This document shows, one piece after another, positions 25,192-31,764 of a DNA stretch of 31,764 nucleotides; position 1 is the first letter of the stretch, and each line of letters starts with the position of its first letter. Origin of the DNA: JBMOLK01 sp049325575 (GTDB taxonomy: Bacteria > Bacillota > Clostridia > Acetivibrionales > Acetivibrionaceae); assembly GCA_049325575.1 (NCBI GenBank), contig JBMOLK010000324.1, positions 1-31,764 of the forward strand, given 5' to 3'. Made by a program: the position numbers and the translations under genes. A model generated the notes under the pieces. It did not search any database, was not told where the DNA came from, and saw only the letters and a list, made by a program, of their open reading frames with translations.

Positions 25192-27687
25192 TCACACTAC
25201 ACTCCTGTTTAAAAGCTGTTCCCTAAGCTCCTGGATACTCCTGAACAGACTTGAGTTCTCAAGGGAAGTCTTACTTTTCCCGGAATCAAGTACTGATATG
25301 GACATTCCGTATTTACCATAAGGCAGCTTTTCTAAAAGACCTAATTCCTCAAAAACCTCTATAATCCTCTTAACCTTGAAATAGTTCATGGTAATTCTAT
25401 AGCTTTTAGCAATGTTTCTGGCAAAAGCAAACAGGTCATCCAAAATAAAATCCTTTCCGAAACTGGATTTTATATATTGGTAGACTGCAACCATATCATG
25501 TCTTTTTAATATAATCTCATCTTCATTAAAATTGAAATTTATTCTATTATAAACATAAACTTTACTTAAATCAATTCCACTTAACACTTCATACAAATAG
25601 TCTCTTGAAATCCAGTCACTGAGAAGAACTACTCTGTCAAAGCTTTCAAAATCCAGTTTTCCGGGCTTGGGGTTTACTACTACATACAATTCGTCATGAG
25701 CATTTAACGAAAAATCACCATAGCTTATACTGTATCTTATTTTAAAGGAAAATGGGTCACTCTCTAAGGCTTCTGTCAGCTTTTTTACACCCTCTAAAGA
25801 GTTCACAAGTACTGCCGCCCTTTCACCCTGTGAAACTAAAGCATTGATTTCTTCAGTAATTCCCCTGCCACTGTCTATCACGTCTATCTTTTCAAAGCAG
25901 CTGTTAATTATATTATCATCCTGCTTTCTATTAAAATCAATACACCCATCAAGGCTTAAGTAAAATTTATTTTCCATTATTATGTCTTCACTTAGCTTAA
26001 CATCCTTTATATTAAGCTGGACACTTTCGCTGCCGTTCCATGAATTGACCTCAAGTGAGCAGGCAATGTCCAAAACATCAGATTCATCATAAATATTTAT
26101 AAGGTTTCCTTTATTAAAGCCAATTGCATTAACAATAAAACCGTTATCATCAAGTCTTAGCTTAACATGCTTGTCATTTCCCACAGTTCTTATCTCACTA
26201 ACCTTGATATTTCCATACTTAAATACAGGTCCGGGATTATTGGCTCCAAAAGGCGCCAGAAGTTCCAACTCCCTTGCAATATTCAAGGTCACGTCTTCCC
26301 TTTTTATACCTACATCAATCTTCACTTTTGGGATAAGGTCTGATTCCAAAAGCACGGAATCCGCGTATTCATTTATCACTTTACTGAATTCTTCAATATT
26401 ATGAGCCTTAAGTGTAAGTCCTGCCGCCAGCTCATGTCCTCCGTACTTATCGAGGACACTTTCACAGTGGTTTAATGCCTTAAAAAGATTAAAACCCTCT
26501 ATACTTCTTCCTGATCCCTTACCCATTCCATATTCAATAGTAATCAATACACAGGGCCGGTTGTATTTCTCTGTAATTTTTGAAGCTACTATTCCAATAA
26601 TTCCATGGTGCCAGCCTTCACCCGAAACCACTATTACTTTCTTTCTCTTAATATCAGCATCTTTTTCAATGATATCTACTACTTCCTCCCAGATTGAAAG
26701 CTCCGTATCCTGCCTGTACTTATTTTGTGCATCCAATTCTTTGGCAAGTTCCACAGCTTCCGTCTCACTGTCTGTGGTAAGAAGTCTTACAGCCCTCTCG
26801 GCATCTCCAATCCTTCCGGCGGCATTTATTCTTGGCGCAATAACAAAGCTTATGACATAGGATGTGATCTTCCTGTCCTCAACGCCTGATACCTTAATAA
26901 TGGATCTTAGCCCTATATTGGAGGAAGATTCAATCATGGACAGGCCATACTTCACAATGACCCTGTTCTCTCCCAAAAGGGGAACAACATCTGCAACAGT
27001 ACCAAGTGCAGCCAGATCTAGGTACCGCCTTTCAAAGCCATTGAGCTTCATCTTCCCTGATAGGGCCTGGACCAGCTTAAAAGCTACTCCTACCCCCGCC
27101 AATTCCTTAAAAGGATATGCACAGTCAGGCCTTAGAGGGTTTATTACTGCATAGCCCTGGGGTAAACCCTCCTTGCATTCGTGATGGTCCGTAATAATTA
27201 TATCTATGTTATTGTCTACTATATATCTTACTTCTTCAAAAGCAGTAATACCACAGTCAACAGTAATTATCAAATTAACATCCATGTCAAGGATTTTATC
27301 AATGGCGCTGATGGAGAGGCCGTATCCCTCATCCAATCTATCCGGAATAAAATAGCTTACCTTAGCCTCTTGTTTTTTTAAAAAATCATAAAGGATTGAA
27401 GTACTTGTCACACCATCTACGTCATAGTCGCCGTAAATGAGGATTTTCTCCCTATCCCTAACTGCCCGGATTATTCTATCAGCAGCCTTCTCCATATCTT
27501 TAAGCAAAAAAGGATTATGGAGGCTGTCCAGGGACGGATTTAAAAACTCTTTGATATAGCCTGCATCATCAATTCCCCTGCTCAAAAAAATTCTGGCAAG
27601 AAGATTTGAAATGCCTGCTTCTTTAGCTGTTCTATTTACTTTTTCGTCCTGTACATCATTCACAATCCAGAGCTTTTCATATTCCAT
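25192..27687 (-). CDS. recJ: Single-stranded-DNA-specific exonuclease RecJ
   Basis: RecJ degrades single-stranded DNA 5' to 3' in recombinational, mismatch and base-excision repair. The DHH phosphoesterase core shows YGDYDVDGVTS (85-95), ITVDCGIT (141-148) and TDHHE (166-170). The DHHA1 part has CESVLDKYGGHELAAGLTL around 395-415, followed by an OB-like domain. At 831 residues it is longer than E. coli RecJ, carrying the C-terminal extension common in Firmicutes, here with a Walker-less degenerate region (from about 570) and a winged-helix-like tail. The frame is open to an ATG at 27735, but AGGTGAT precedes the ATG at 27687 and the resulting MEYEKLWIVND start fits the family. First gene of the operon that runs to hemZ. 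Confidence 0.95.
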   Translation of the reverse strand: MEYEKLWIVNDVQDEKVNRTAKEAGISNLLARIFLSRGIDDAGYIKEFLNPSLDSLHNPFLLKDMEKAADRIIRAVRDREKILIYGDYDVDGVTSTSILYDFLKKQEAKVSYFIPDRLDEGYGLSISAIDKILDMDVNLIITVDCGITAFEEVRYIVDNNIDIIITDHHECKEGLPQGYAVINPLRPDCAYPFKELAGVGVAFKLVQALSGKMKLNGFERRYLDLAALGTVADVVPLLGENRVIVKYGLSMIESSSNIGLRSIIKVSGVEDRKITSYVISFVIAPRINAAGRIGDAERAVRLLTTDSETEAVELAKELDAQNKYRQDTELSIWEEVVDIIEKDADIKRKKVIVVSGEGWHHGIIGIVASKITEKYNRPCVLITIEYGMGKGSGRSIEGFNLFKALNHCESVLDKYGGHELAAGLTLKAHNIEEFSKVINEYADSVLLESDLIPKVKIDVGIKREDVTLNIARELELLAPFGANNPGPVFKYGNIKVSEIRTVGNDKHVKLRLDDNGFIVNAIGFNKGNLINIYDESDVLDIACSLEVNSWNGSESVQLNIKDVKLSEDIIMENKFYLSLDGCIDFNRKQDDNIINSCFEKIDVIDSGRGITEEINALVSQGERAAVLVNSLEGVKKLTEALESDPFSFKIRYSISYGDFSLNAHDELYVVVNPKPGKLDFESFDRVVLLSDWISRDYLYEVLSGIDLSKVYVYNRINFNFNEDEIILKRHDMVAVYQYIKSSFGKDFILDDLFAFARNIAKSYRITMNYFKVKRIIEVFEELGLLEKLPYGKYGMSISVLDSGKSKTSLENSSLFRSIQELREQLLNRSVV

Positions 27688-27763
27688 CTGATCACCTGTT
27701 CTAAAAATCAAGTAGTTCAAGTATAAATACTGCAAACCAAATCTTATAAATCACATAAGCTTT

Positions 27764-27792
27764 ATTATAAATTATTTGAATTTAATGTTCAA
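27764..27792 (-). promoter_or_regulatory. Promoter of the recJ-to-hemZ operon
   Basis: On the minus strand TTGAAC (27792-27787), exactly 17 bases, then a perfect TATAAT (27769-27764). It lies between the end of the D,D-dipeptidase gene and recJ and gives a leader of about 70 bases. Confidence 0.72.
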
Positions 27793-27804
27793 TCCAGCTA
27801 ACTA

Positions 27805-28611
27805 TCAAAACTCCTCGAATGCTATATCAAGGATTGGATAGTTTTTGGCATCAGTATCCTCAAAGTGCCACCATTCGTTGCTGATTCTTTTAAACCCGTG
27901 TTTAACCATAATCCTTCCCAAAAGCTCCCTGTTCTCTATCTGATGCTTTGGGCAGTCTTTATAATCAAGCCTGGCCCTTTTGGTAAACTCATCATACCCT
28001 GAGGGCATTTCCAGTTCATTCCCTTCTCCATCAACAAGCGTAACATCAACTGCTGCTCCCCTATTATGTATTGATCCCTTTTTTGGGTTTGCCACAAAGG
28101 ATTTATCCTCTGCTGCATCCCACAAAACCTGCTGTGCAGAAAAAGGCCTGTATGCATCAAATATCTTTATCCTGTAGCCAAGTTTTTTAAACTCATTGTT
28201 TGCTGCTATAAGCTTTTTGGCTGTACTTTTATGAATAAGGCACATGGATTTGGTATAAATCTTTTTGCCAGTAAAATTATCTTCTGTAGCGTATTTGATA
28301 TCCAGAACAAAAGAATCATCAATTCTGACTAACTCTATAAGACCCTCTATTTCCGGTGGATCTTCCTTATCGTCATCTATTTGAGGACTAGAAGCTGGGG
28401 ACGCAGTTGCCTGCGGACTGACAGTGGGAGCTGTAGTTGCTTTAGGGCTAAGTGTTGGAACTTCAGTTATCACTGGAGATGGCCCCGAAGTATTGAGGTC
28501 GACATACAAATCAGTATAAGGCGCCTTATCCTGACCGGGATAGTAAAGGGTGATCATAAATGCAGCAAAAAACGCAAAAATAAATAAAGCTACTGATATG
28601 ATTTTCTTCAT
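27805..28611 (-). CDS. Membrane-anchored VanX-type D-alanyl-D-alanine dipeptidase (M15)
   Basis: The catalytic domain (about 90-268) belongs to the zinc peptidase family M15D, which cleaves D-Ala-D-Ala dipeptide or wall-derived peptides. Zinc ligands and catalytic residues are visible: SIHNRGAAVDV (H182, D189), EWWHF (E246, H249) and the conserved Arg in DAYRPFS (R155). The protein starts with a hydrophobic segment (4-23) that is either an uncleaved anchor or a signal peptide. A Pro/Ser/Thr/Ala linker (about 42-78) with repeats of the type T-x-SP-x-AT leads into the domain. The export signal distinguishes it from cytoplasmic VanX of vancomycin-resistance clusters, and no vanHA or VanRS genes are nearby, so wall-peptide turnover is more likely than resistance. 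The ribosome site is GGGGAGGGAT. The gene lies between the yqeY terminator and the recJ promoter. Confidence 0.9.
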   Translation of the reverse strand: MKKIISVALFIFAFFAAFMITLYYPGQDKAPYTDLYVDLNTSGPSPVITEVPTLSPKATTAPTVSPQATASPASSPQIDDDKEDPPEIEGLIELVRIDDSFVLDIKYATEDNFTGKKIYTKSMCLIHKSTAKKLIAANNEFKKLGYRIKIFDAYRPFSAQQVLWDAAEDKSFVANPKKGSIHNRGAAVDVTLVDGEGNELEMPSGYDEFTKRARLDYKDCPKHQIENRELLGRIMVKHGFKRISNEWWHFEDTDAKNYPILDIAFEEF

Positions 28612-28643
28612 AACCTATTATCCCTCCCCACTTACACTATACA

Positions 28644-28671
28644 AAAAAGCTCGATTTTCATCGAGCTTTTT
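28644..28671. terminator. Terminator of the rpsU-yqeY operon
   Basis: A perfect 12-bp stem, AAAAAGCTCGAT (28644-28655) with its complement (28660-28671), closes a 4-base loop. It directly abuts the yqeY stop codon, with T-runs on both strands. Confidence 0.9.
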
Positions 28672-29115
28672 TTATCCTATTAATTTCTTTACAATCTGAT
28701 TAACCATTTTTCCGTCAGCCCTGCCTTTTATCTTAGGCAGTACTGCTTGCATTATCTTACCTATGTCTTTGGCCGAACTTGCTCCAGTTTCTTGGATCGT
28801 ATCTTTTACAATAACCTCTAGTTCTTCTTCAGTTAGCTGCTTAGGTAAGTACTGCAGTAGTACATCTATTTCAGCTTTCAAATTATCTACTAGATCCTGC
28901 CTTCCAGCCTTTTCAAACTCCGGAAGTGCATCCCTTCTCTTCTTTACTTCTTTAGCAATTATTTCTAATATACCATCGTCGTCAAGGGTAATTCTACTAT
29001 CCTTCTCAATCTGAAGCACCGCCGACCTAGCCATTTGGACTGTATTCTTCTTAATCGTATCCTTATCCCTCATGGCAATTTTCATGTCTTCTAAAAGTCT
29101 TTCTTTAAGGGACAT
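28672..29115 (-). CDS. yqeY: GatB/YqeY domain protein
   Basis: A 147-residue helical protein of the YqeY family, related to the C-terminal tRNA-contacting domain of the GatB amidotransferase subunit. The free-standing protein has no settled function; a role linked to tRNA or the ribosome is often suggested. Recognition rests on the N-terminus (SLKERLLEDMKIAMRDKD), the conserved VLPEFEKAGR-like segment (here DALPEFEKAGRQDLV), LLQYLPKQLTEEEL, and the C-terminal IGKIMQAVLPKIKGRADGKM. GGGAGGAACATAAGG precedes the ATG. It follows rpsU by 15 bases, a pairing conserved across Firmicutes, and its stop codon touches the shared terminator. Confidence 0.95.
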   Translation of the reverse strand: MSLKERLLEDMKIAMRDKDTIKKNTVQMARSAVLQIEKDSRITLDDDGILEIIAKEVKKRRDALPEFEKAGRQDLVDNLKAEIDVLLQYLPKQLTEEELEVIVKDTIQETGASSAKDIGKIMQAVLPKIKGRADGKMVNQIVKKLIG

Positions 29116-29130
29116 CCTTATGTTCCTCCC

Positions 29131-29307
29131 TTATTTAAACTTTCTTTTTCTTGCGGCTTCAGATTTCTTCTTCCTTTTTACACTTGGCTTCTCATAATGC
29201 TCCCTTTTTCTTACTTCTGCCAATACGCCTGCCTTAGCGCATTGCCTCTTAAACCTTTTAAGAGCACTGTCGAGAGACTCATTCTCTTTAACTCTAACTT
29301 CAGACAC
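29131..29307 (-). CDS. rpsU: 30S ribosomal protein S21
   Basis: S21 sits on the platform of the small ribosomal subunit near the anti-Shine-Dalgarno end of 16S rRNA and helps initiation. The 58-residue protein is the normal length and shows SEVRVKENESLDSALKRFKR, CAKAGVLAEVRKREHYEKPS and a very basic tail (KRKKKSEAARKRKFK). The frame is open to an upstream ATG at 29343, but the strong GGAGGGAAATAC ribosome site directs initiation at the GTG at 29307, giving the family N-terminus (M)SEVRVKE. It leads the rpsU-yqeY operon. Confidence 0.97.
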   Translation of the reverse strand: MSEVRVKENESLDSALKRFKRQCAKAGVLAEVRKREHYEKPSVKRKKKSEAARKRKFK

Positions 29308-29406
29308 GTATTTCCCTCCCTCCGATGGTAGCAATTGTGCCAAGACTAAACTACATATCTTAGTGTGGATTTTATTGGGAACTAAGCTAAATATAGCACA
29401 CCTTAT

Positions 29407-29436
29407 ATTATATATTACTGCCTAAACGCGTGTCAA
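29407..29436 (-). promoter_or_regulatory. Promoter of the rpsU-yqeY operon
   Basis: On the minus strand a perfect TTGACA (29436-29431), 18 bases, then a perfect TATAAT (29412-29407), as expected for a highly expressed ribosomal protein gene. The leader to the GTG is about 95 bases. Confidence 0.85.
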
Positions 29437-29521
29437 CAATTATTTTTACTAATATTCACGCCTTATCTGACATTATTTCACTCTTCAATAAATTTATTCC
29501 GCTTTATTTTTCTTACAATAT

Positions 29522-29725
29522 GTGTTAAAATATTCCTCGACTGCTATAAATATACTATTATTTGGCATTCTCTTTCTTGTTGTTTCATATTTTATATCTC
29601 ATTATATAACATCCAAGCACACTGAGCTACACAATTTTAAAGAATATTTATGGATTCTTGTTGTATTTATACCGGTATGGCTTTTTAGTATGAATTTTCT
29701 CCTCATAAGTGTATTTGTCAACTGA
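29522..29725 (+). CDS. Possible small two-helix membrane protein
   Basis: A 67-residue frame starting with GTG. Two hydrophobic segments, about 9-29 (NILLFGILFLVVSYFISHYI) and about 42-66 (EYLWILVVFIPVWLFSMNFLL), are separated by a polar loop (TSKHTELHNFK). The hairpin-like layout is plausible for a small inner-membrane protein. Against it, there is no ribosome site before the GTG, no convincing promoter, and AT-rich DNA readily encodes hydrophobic stretches. Its stop codon ends five bases before the left end of the insertion sequence, so the element did not interrupt it. I keep it as a candidate only. Confidence 0.28.
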   Translation: MLKYSSTAINILLFGILFLVVSYFISHYITSKHTELHNFKEYLWILVVFIPVWLFSMNFLLISVFVN

Positions 29726-29730
29726 AAATC

Positions 29731-29752
29731 GGTTCTTTCCAGAGTTAGTTGA
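29731..29752 (+). repeat. Left terminal inverted repeat of the insertion sequence
   Basis: Begins GGTTCTTTCCAGAGTTAG and is the perfect reverse complement of the right end. The transposase stop codon (TAA, complement of 29745-29747) lies inside this repeat. Confidence 0.95.
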
Positions 29753-31530
29753 TTTTCCGCATTTTTTCAAGCCGGAGAATTTTAGTTCTTAACGTTTCAA
29801 AACTGCACCGGCCATACATAATTCGTTTTATTACCTTCAATTTGTTAATATTACCTTCCGCAAGACCATTATTATATTCATATTTTACCGCATTCCTTAC
29901 AGCATCCAAATCCCTTTCAAGTCCACATATAAAACTGTCTATTTCCGGTATATTTAGCTCTTTTGCCTTATCCATCCATTTATCGAGTGCACCAACATTT
30001 TTAGTAGTTACAATATCCCTAAAACCCCATATTATGTTATGTGTCTTTTCAAAACACGGATATTCATTGCATATGCTTTCAAATTGCTCCTGACTGATTG
30101 ACTTTACAGCTTCTACCGGGTGATATAAAAGCTTAAAAATATCTTTTCTTTCAATTGTTTCCGTGTTTCTTCCACCTTTTCTGCTTCTATCATAATAATA
30201 TTTTCTCCGCCTTTTCCAGTCTGTTATATAGTGCCGAACAGTTGATGCTGAACCGTTATATCCCATTTCACGTATTATTTTCTCAATATTAGAACCCATA
30301 ACCCCTTTCTCAAAGCATGCATCAATCTCTTTTATATATGGTATTAGTTTACCGCTTTTCTTTTTGCCATAGGAAGCATGGACTGGATTGAAATTTTCAT
30401 CAAGATAGTTGCGGATTGTAGATGTATTAAGTCGGGTACGCCTTGATATCTCACGGTTACTGCAACCTATTTTTTTTAGTTCACGTACTTCGTTCACTCG
30501 TTCCATTTTTTGTTTTACTTTTCCTTCGTGTACATCCTTCATTTTTGTCTAGAAAGAAGATTTTCTTCCTTCAGGTGTCATTTCCATCAGCTTATCATAG
30601 GCCCGTACATCCATATTTATGCTTCGGCATATCGCTGTTTTACATTTTCCTGCTGCTAGAAATTGTTCAATCTGTTCATACTTTTCCTCTAATGTAAGTT
30701 TCCTATTTTCATCTGCCTGCCTAATTGTTTCTATTTCTTCATTTGAAGGTTCCTGATAGATCTTCTGTATTAAGGTTTGCTGCTTTAGTTTCTTTTTAAG
30801 ATATTCCGTTCCGTATGAAGTAAGATTCTTCAATAAGTGAAAACGGTCACTTACTTGTAGAGCTCCCGGGTGCGCATCTGCAATTGCGTTATTATAGGTA
30901 ACAGATCCATCTCTCGATATCACATGAAGATTTGGGTATGTTTTTAGCCATTCGCAGACAGCTTCATATTCTCTTGAACTTATTATATCAAGTATTTGAT
31001 GTGTGGATATATCTACCATAATTGTTCCATAGTTTTTACGTTTCTTAATAGCAAAATCATCAATGCACACAACTGTTACAGTCTCCTTATCAATAACAGG
31101 TGTTTCTTTTTTTTAAGAGGTTGCAGATAGTACTTTTGCCCACATCCACAACATTCTTCCTCAGAGTTTCAGATGCCGCAATAGAACTGCAGTTTAATGC
31201 CAGTCGTACAATTTGATCATCAAGGCGTCGTGTCTTCTTTGCTTTATTTGAAAGGAAATCAAATCTTTCTGCAAAAGTAGTATGATTACAGTCAGGATTA
31301 TTACAAAACATCTTTCTATTACGTATAATAATAAACACTTTATTACCTTGTATTGGAAGATCCTGAAAGATTCTGCTATATGTGGAGTGCGTTTTTGATG
31401 ATGGCCTACTGCAAAATGGACACATTACTTCTTCTCGGTTGGAAGCTACTGTTATATAGCATTTGTCTTCGATAATTTCATGACGAATGTAGTCCAGGTT
31501 TTGATCTAACTGTTTAATAAACTCATCCAT
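29745..31530 (-). pseudogene. ISL3-family transposase, disrupted by a frameshift and a nonsense codon
   Basis: Three pieces in order make one transposase of about 590 residues. Piece 1 (31530-31090, 146 residues, ribosome site AGAGG) has the zinc finger (CPFC ... CNNPDC) and first helix-turn-helix. It leaves frame at a run of eight A (complement of 31107-31114); with seven A the frame would continue through ETPVIDKETVTVVCIDDFAI. Piece 2 (31070-30549) has the DDE residues Asp in CIDDFAIK and Asp in VSDRFHLLKN. It stops at an in-frame TAG (30551-30549). Piece 3 (30542-29745) continues in the same frame with the helix-turn-helix KKIGCSNREISRRTRLNTST and the catalytic Glu in NNGLAEGNINK. Catalytic residues are intact but separated, so no full enzyme is made unless slippage and read-through occur. 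Confidence 0.9.
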
Positions 31531-31596
31531 GAAATAACCTCTTTTCTTTTTTCTTTTGTTAATACTTTCTCATTGTATCATACTTTTAACACCAAT

Positions 31597-31618
31597 TCAA
31601 CTAACTCTGGAAAGAACC
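31597..31618 (-). repeat. Right terminal inverted repeat of the insertion sequence
   Basis: Ends CTAACTCTGGAAAGAACC and matches the left end over all 22 bases. It lies 67 bases upstream of the transposase start. The remaining DNA (31619-31764) shows no gene; a short dyad ACAAA-CA-TTTGT near 31634 is the only structure seen. Confidence 0.95.
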
Positions 31619-31764
31619 ACTTTTAAGTTACTACAAACATTTGTAATAACTGGAACGTTTAATACCAGAAACACTTAGCAAAATTTGCAAGGGGAAATCT
31701 TTTCTTAATATATCTATTACTTCGTAGTATGTTTTTTTTTAATAACATTTATATTTAATTCTAC

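Larger units (their letters stand above)
29731..31618 (-). mobile_element. ISL3-family insertion sequence (degenerate)
   Basis: An 1888-bp element bounded by perfect 22-bp inverted repeats and filled by one broken transposase frame. Family assignment rests on the transposase: N-terminal zinc finger, DDE core with an internal helix-turn-helix, and ends starting GGTTCTTTCC. ISL3 elements normally leave 8-bp target duplications, but the flanks here (TGAAAATC left, ACTTTTAA right) do not match. Confidence 0.9.

Noticed and set aside
27805..28611. Vancomycin-resistance locus suggested by the VanX-like gene
   Set aside because: No vanH, vanA/B ligase or two-component system nearby, and the protein carries an export signal, unlike resistance VanX.

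Overview
The window looks like chromosomal DNA of a low-GC, endospore-forming Clostridia-type Firmicute. The evidence is an AT-rich background, a stage II sporulation gene at the left edge, a T-box leader on hisS-aspS, strong AGGAGG ribosome sites, and the conserved block recJ-apt-rel-dtd-MBL-hemZ. Protein style, such as Pro/Ser/Thr-rich linkers on exported proteins and stalk domains of the copper amine oxidase N-terminal type, would fit the cellulolytic clostridia, but the species cannot be fixed from sequence alone. Nearly every gene lies on the minus strand.

Layout, left to right. 1-1158: spoIIP, cut by the window edge, behind a predicted sigma-E-type promoter that lies inside an inverted repeat. 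1687-1896: a small plus-strand zinc-ribbon-like protein with a long leader, ending at a bidirectional terminator (2013-2044). 2080-6381: a 1433-residue two-module CoA-dehydratase activase-like iron-sulfur ATPase. 6567-7112: type I signal peptidase. 7358-10414: aspS and hisS, one operon read from a TTGACA/TAAAAT promoter through a T-box riboswitch (about 10452-10700).

10829-19574 holds four minus-strand genes for exported or surface proteins: a TadG-like 1139-residue protein with a Ser/Gly linker between coiled coils, a lipoprotein, a protein with two stalk repeats, and a 1063-residue secreted protein. They sit between hemZ and hisS, which I recall as often being neighbours in clostridia, so this is probably an inserted envelope cassette. 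It is the least understood part of the window, and its first promoter is preceded by four regularly spaced ATATCT repeats.

19757-27687 is a housekeeping operon in transcription order recJ (repair exonuclease), apt (purine salvage), rel ((p)ppGpp metabolism), dtd (D-aminoacyl-tRNA editing), an MBL-fold hydrolase and hemZ (radical SAM). Next come a membrane-anchored VanX-type D,D-dipeptidase (27805-28611) and the rpsU-yqeY pair (28672-29307) with its own promoter and terminator. 29731-31618 is a decayed ISL3-type insertion sequence with perfect 22-bp terminal inverted repeats and a transposase broken at two points. The last 146 bases show no gene.

No tRNA, rRNA, CRISPR array or prophage was seen. 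Family names come from motif recognition; no database search was possible.
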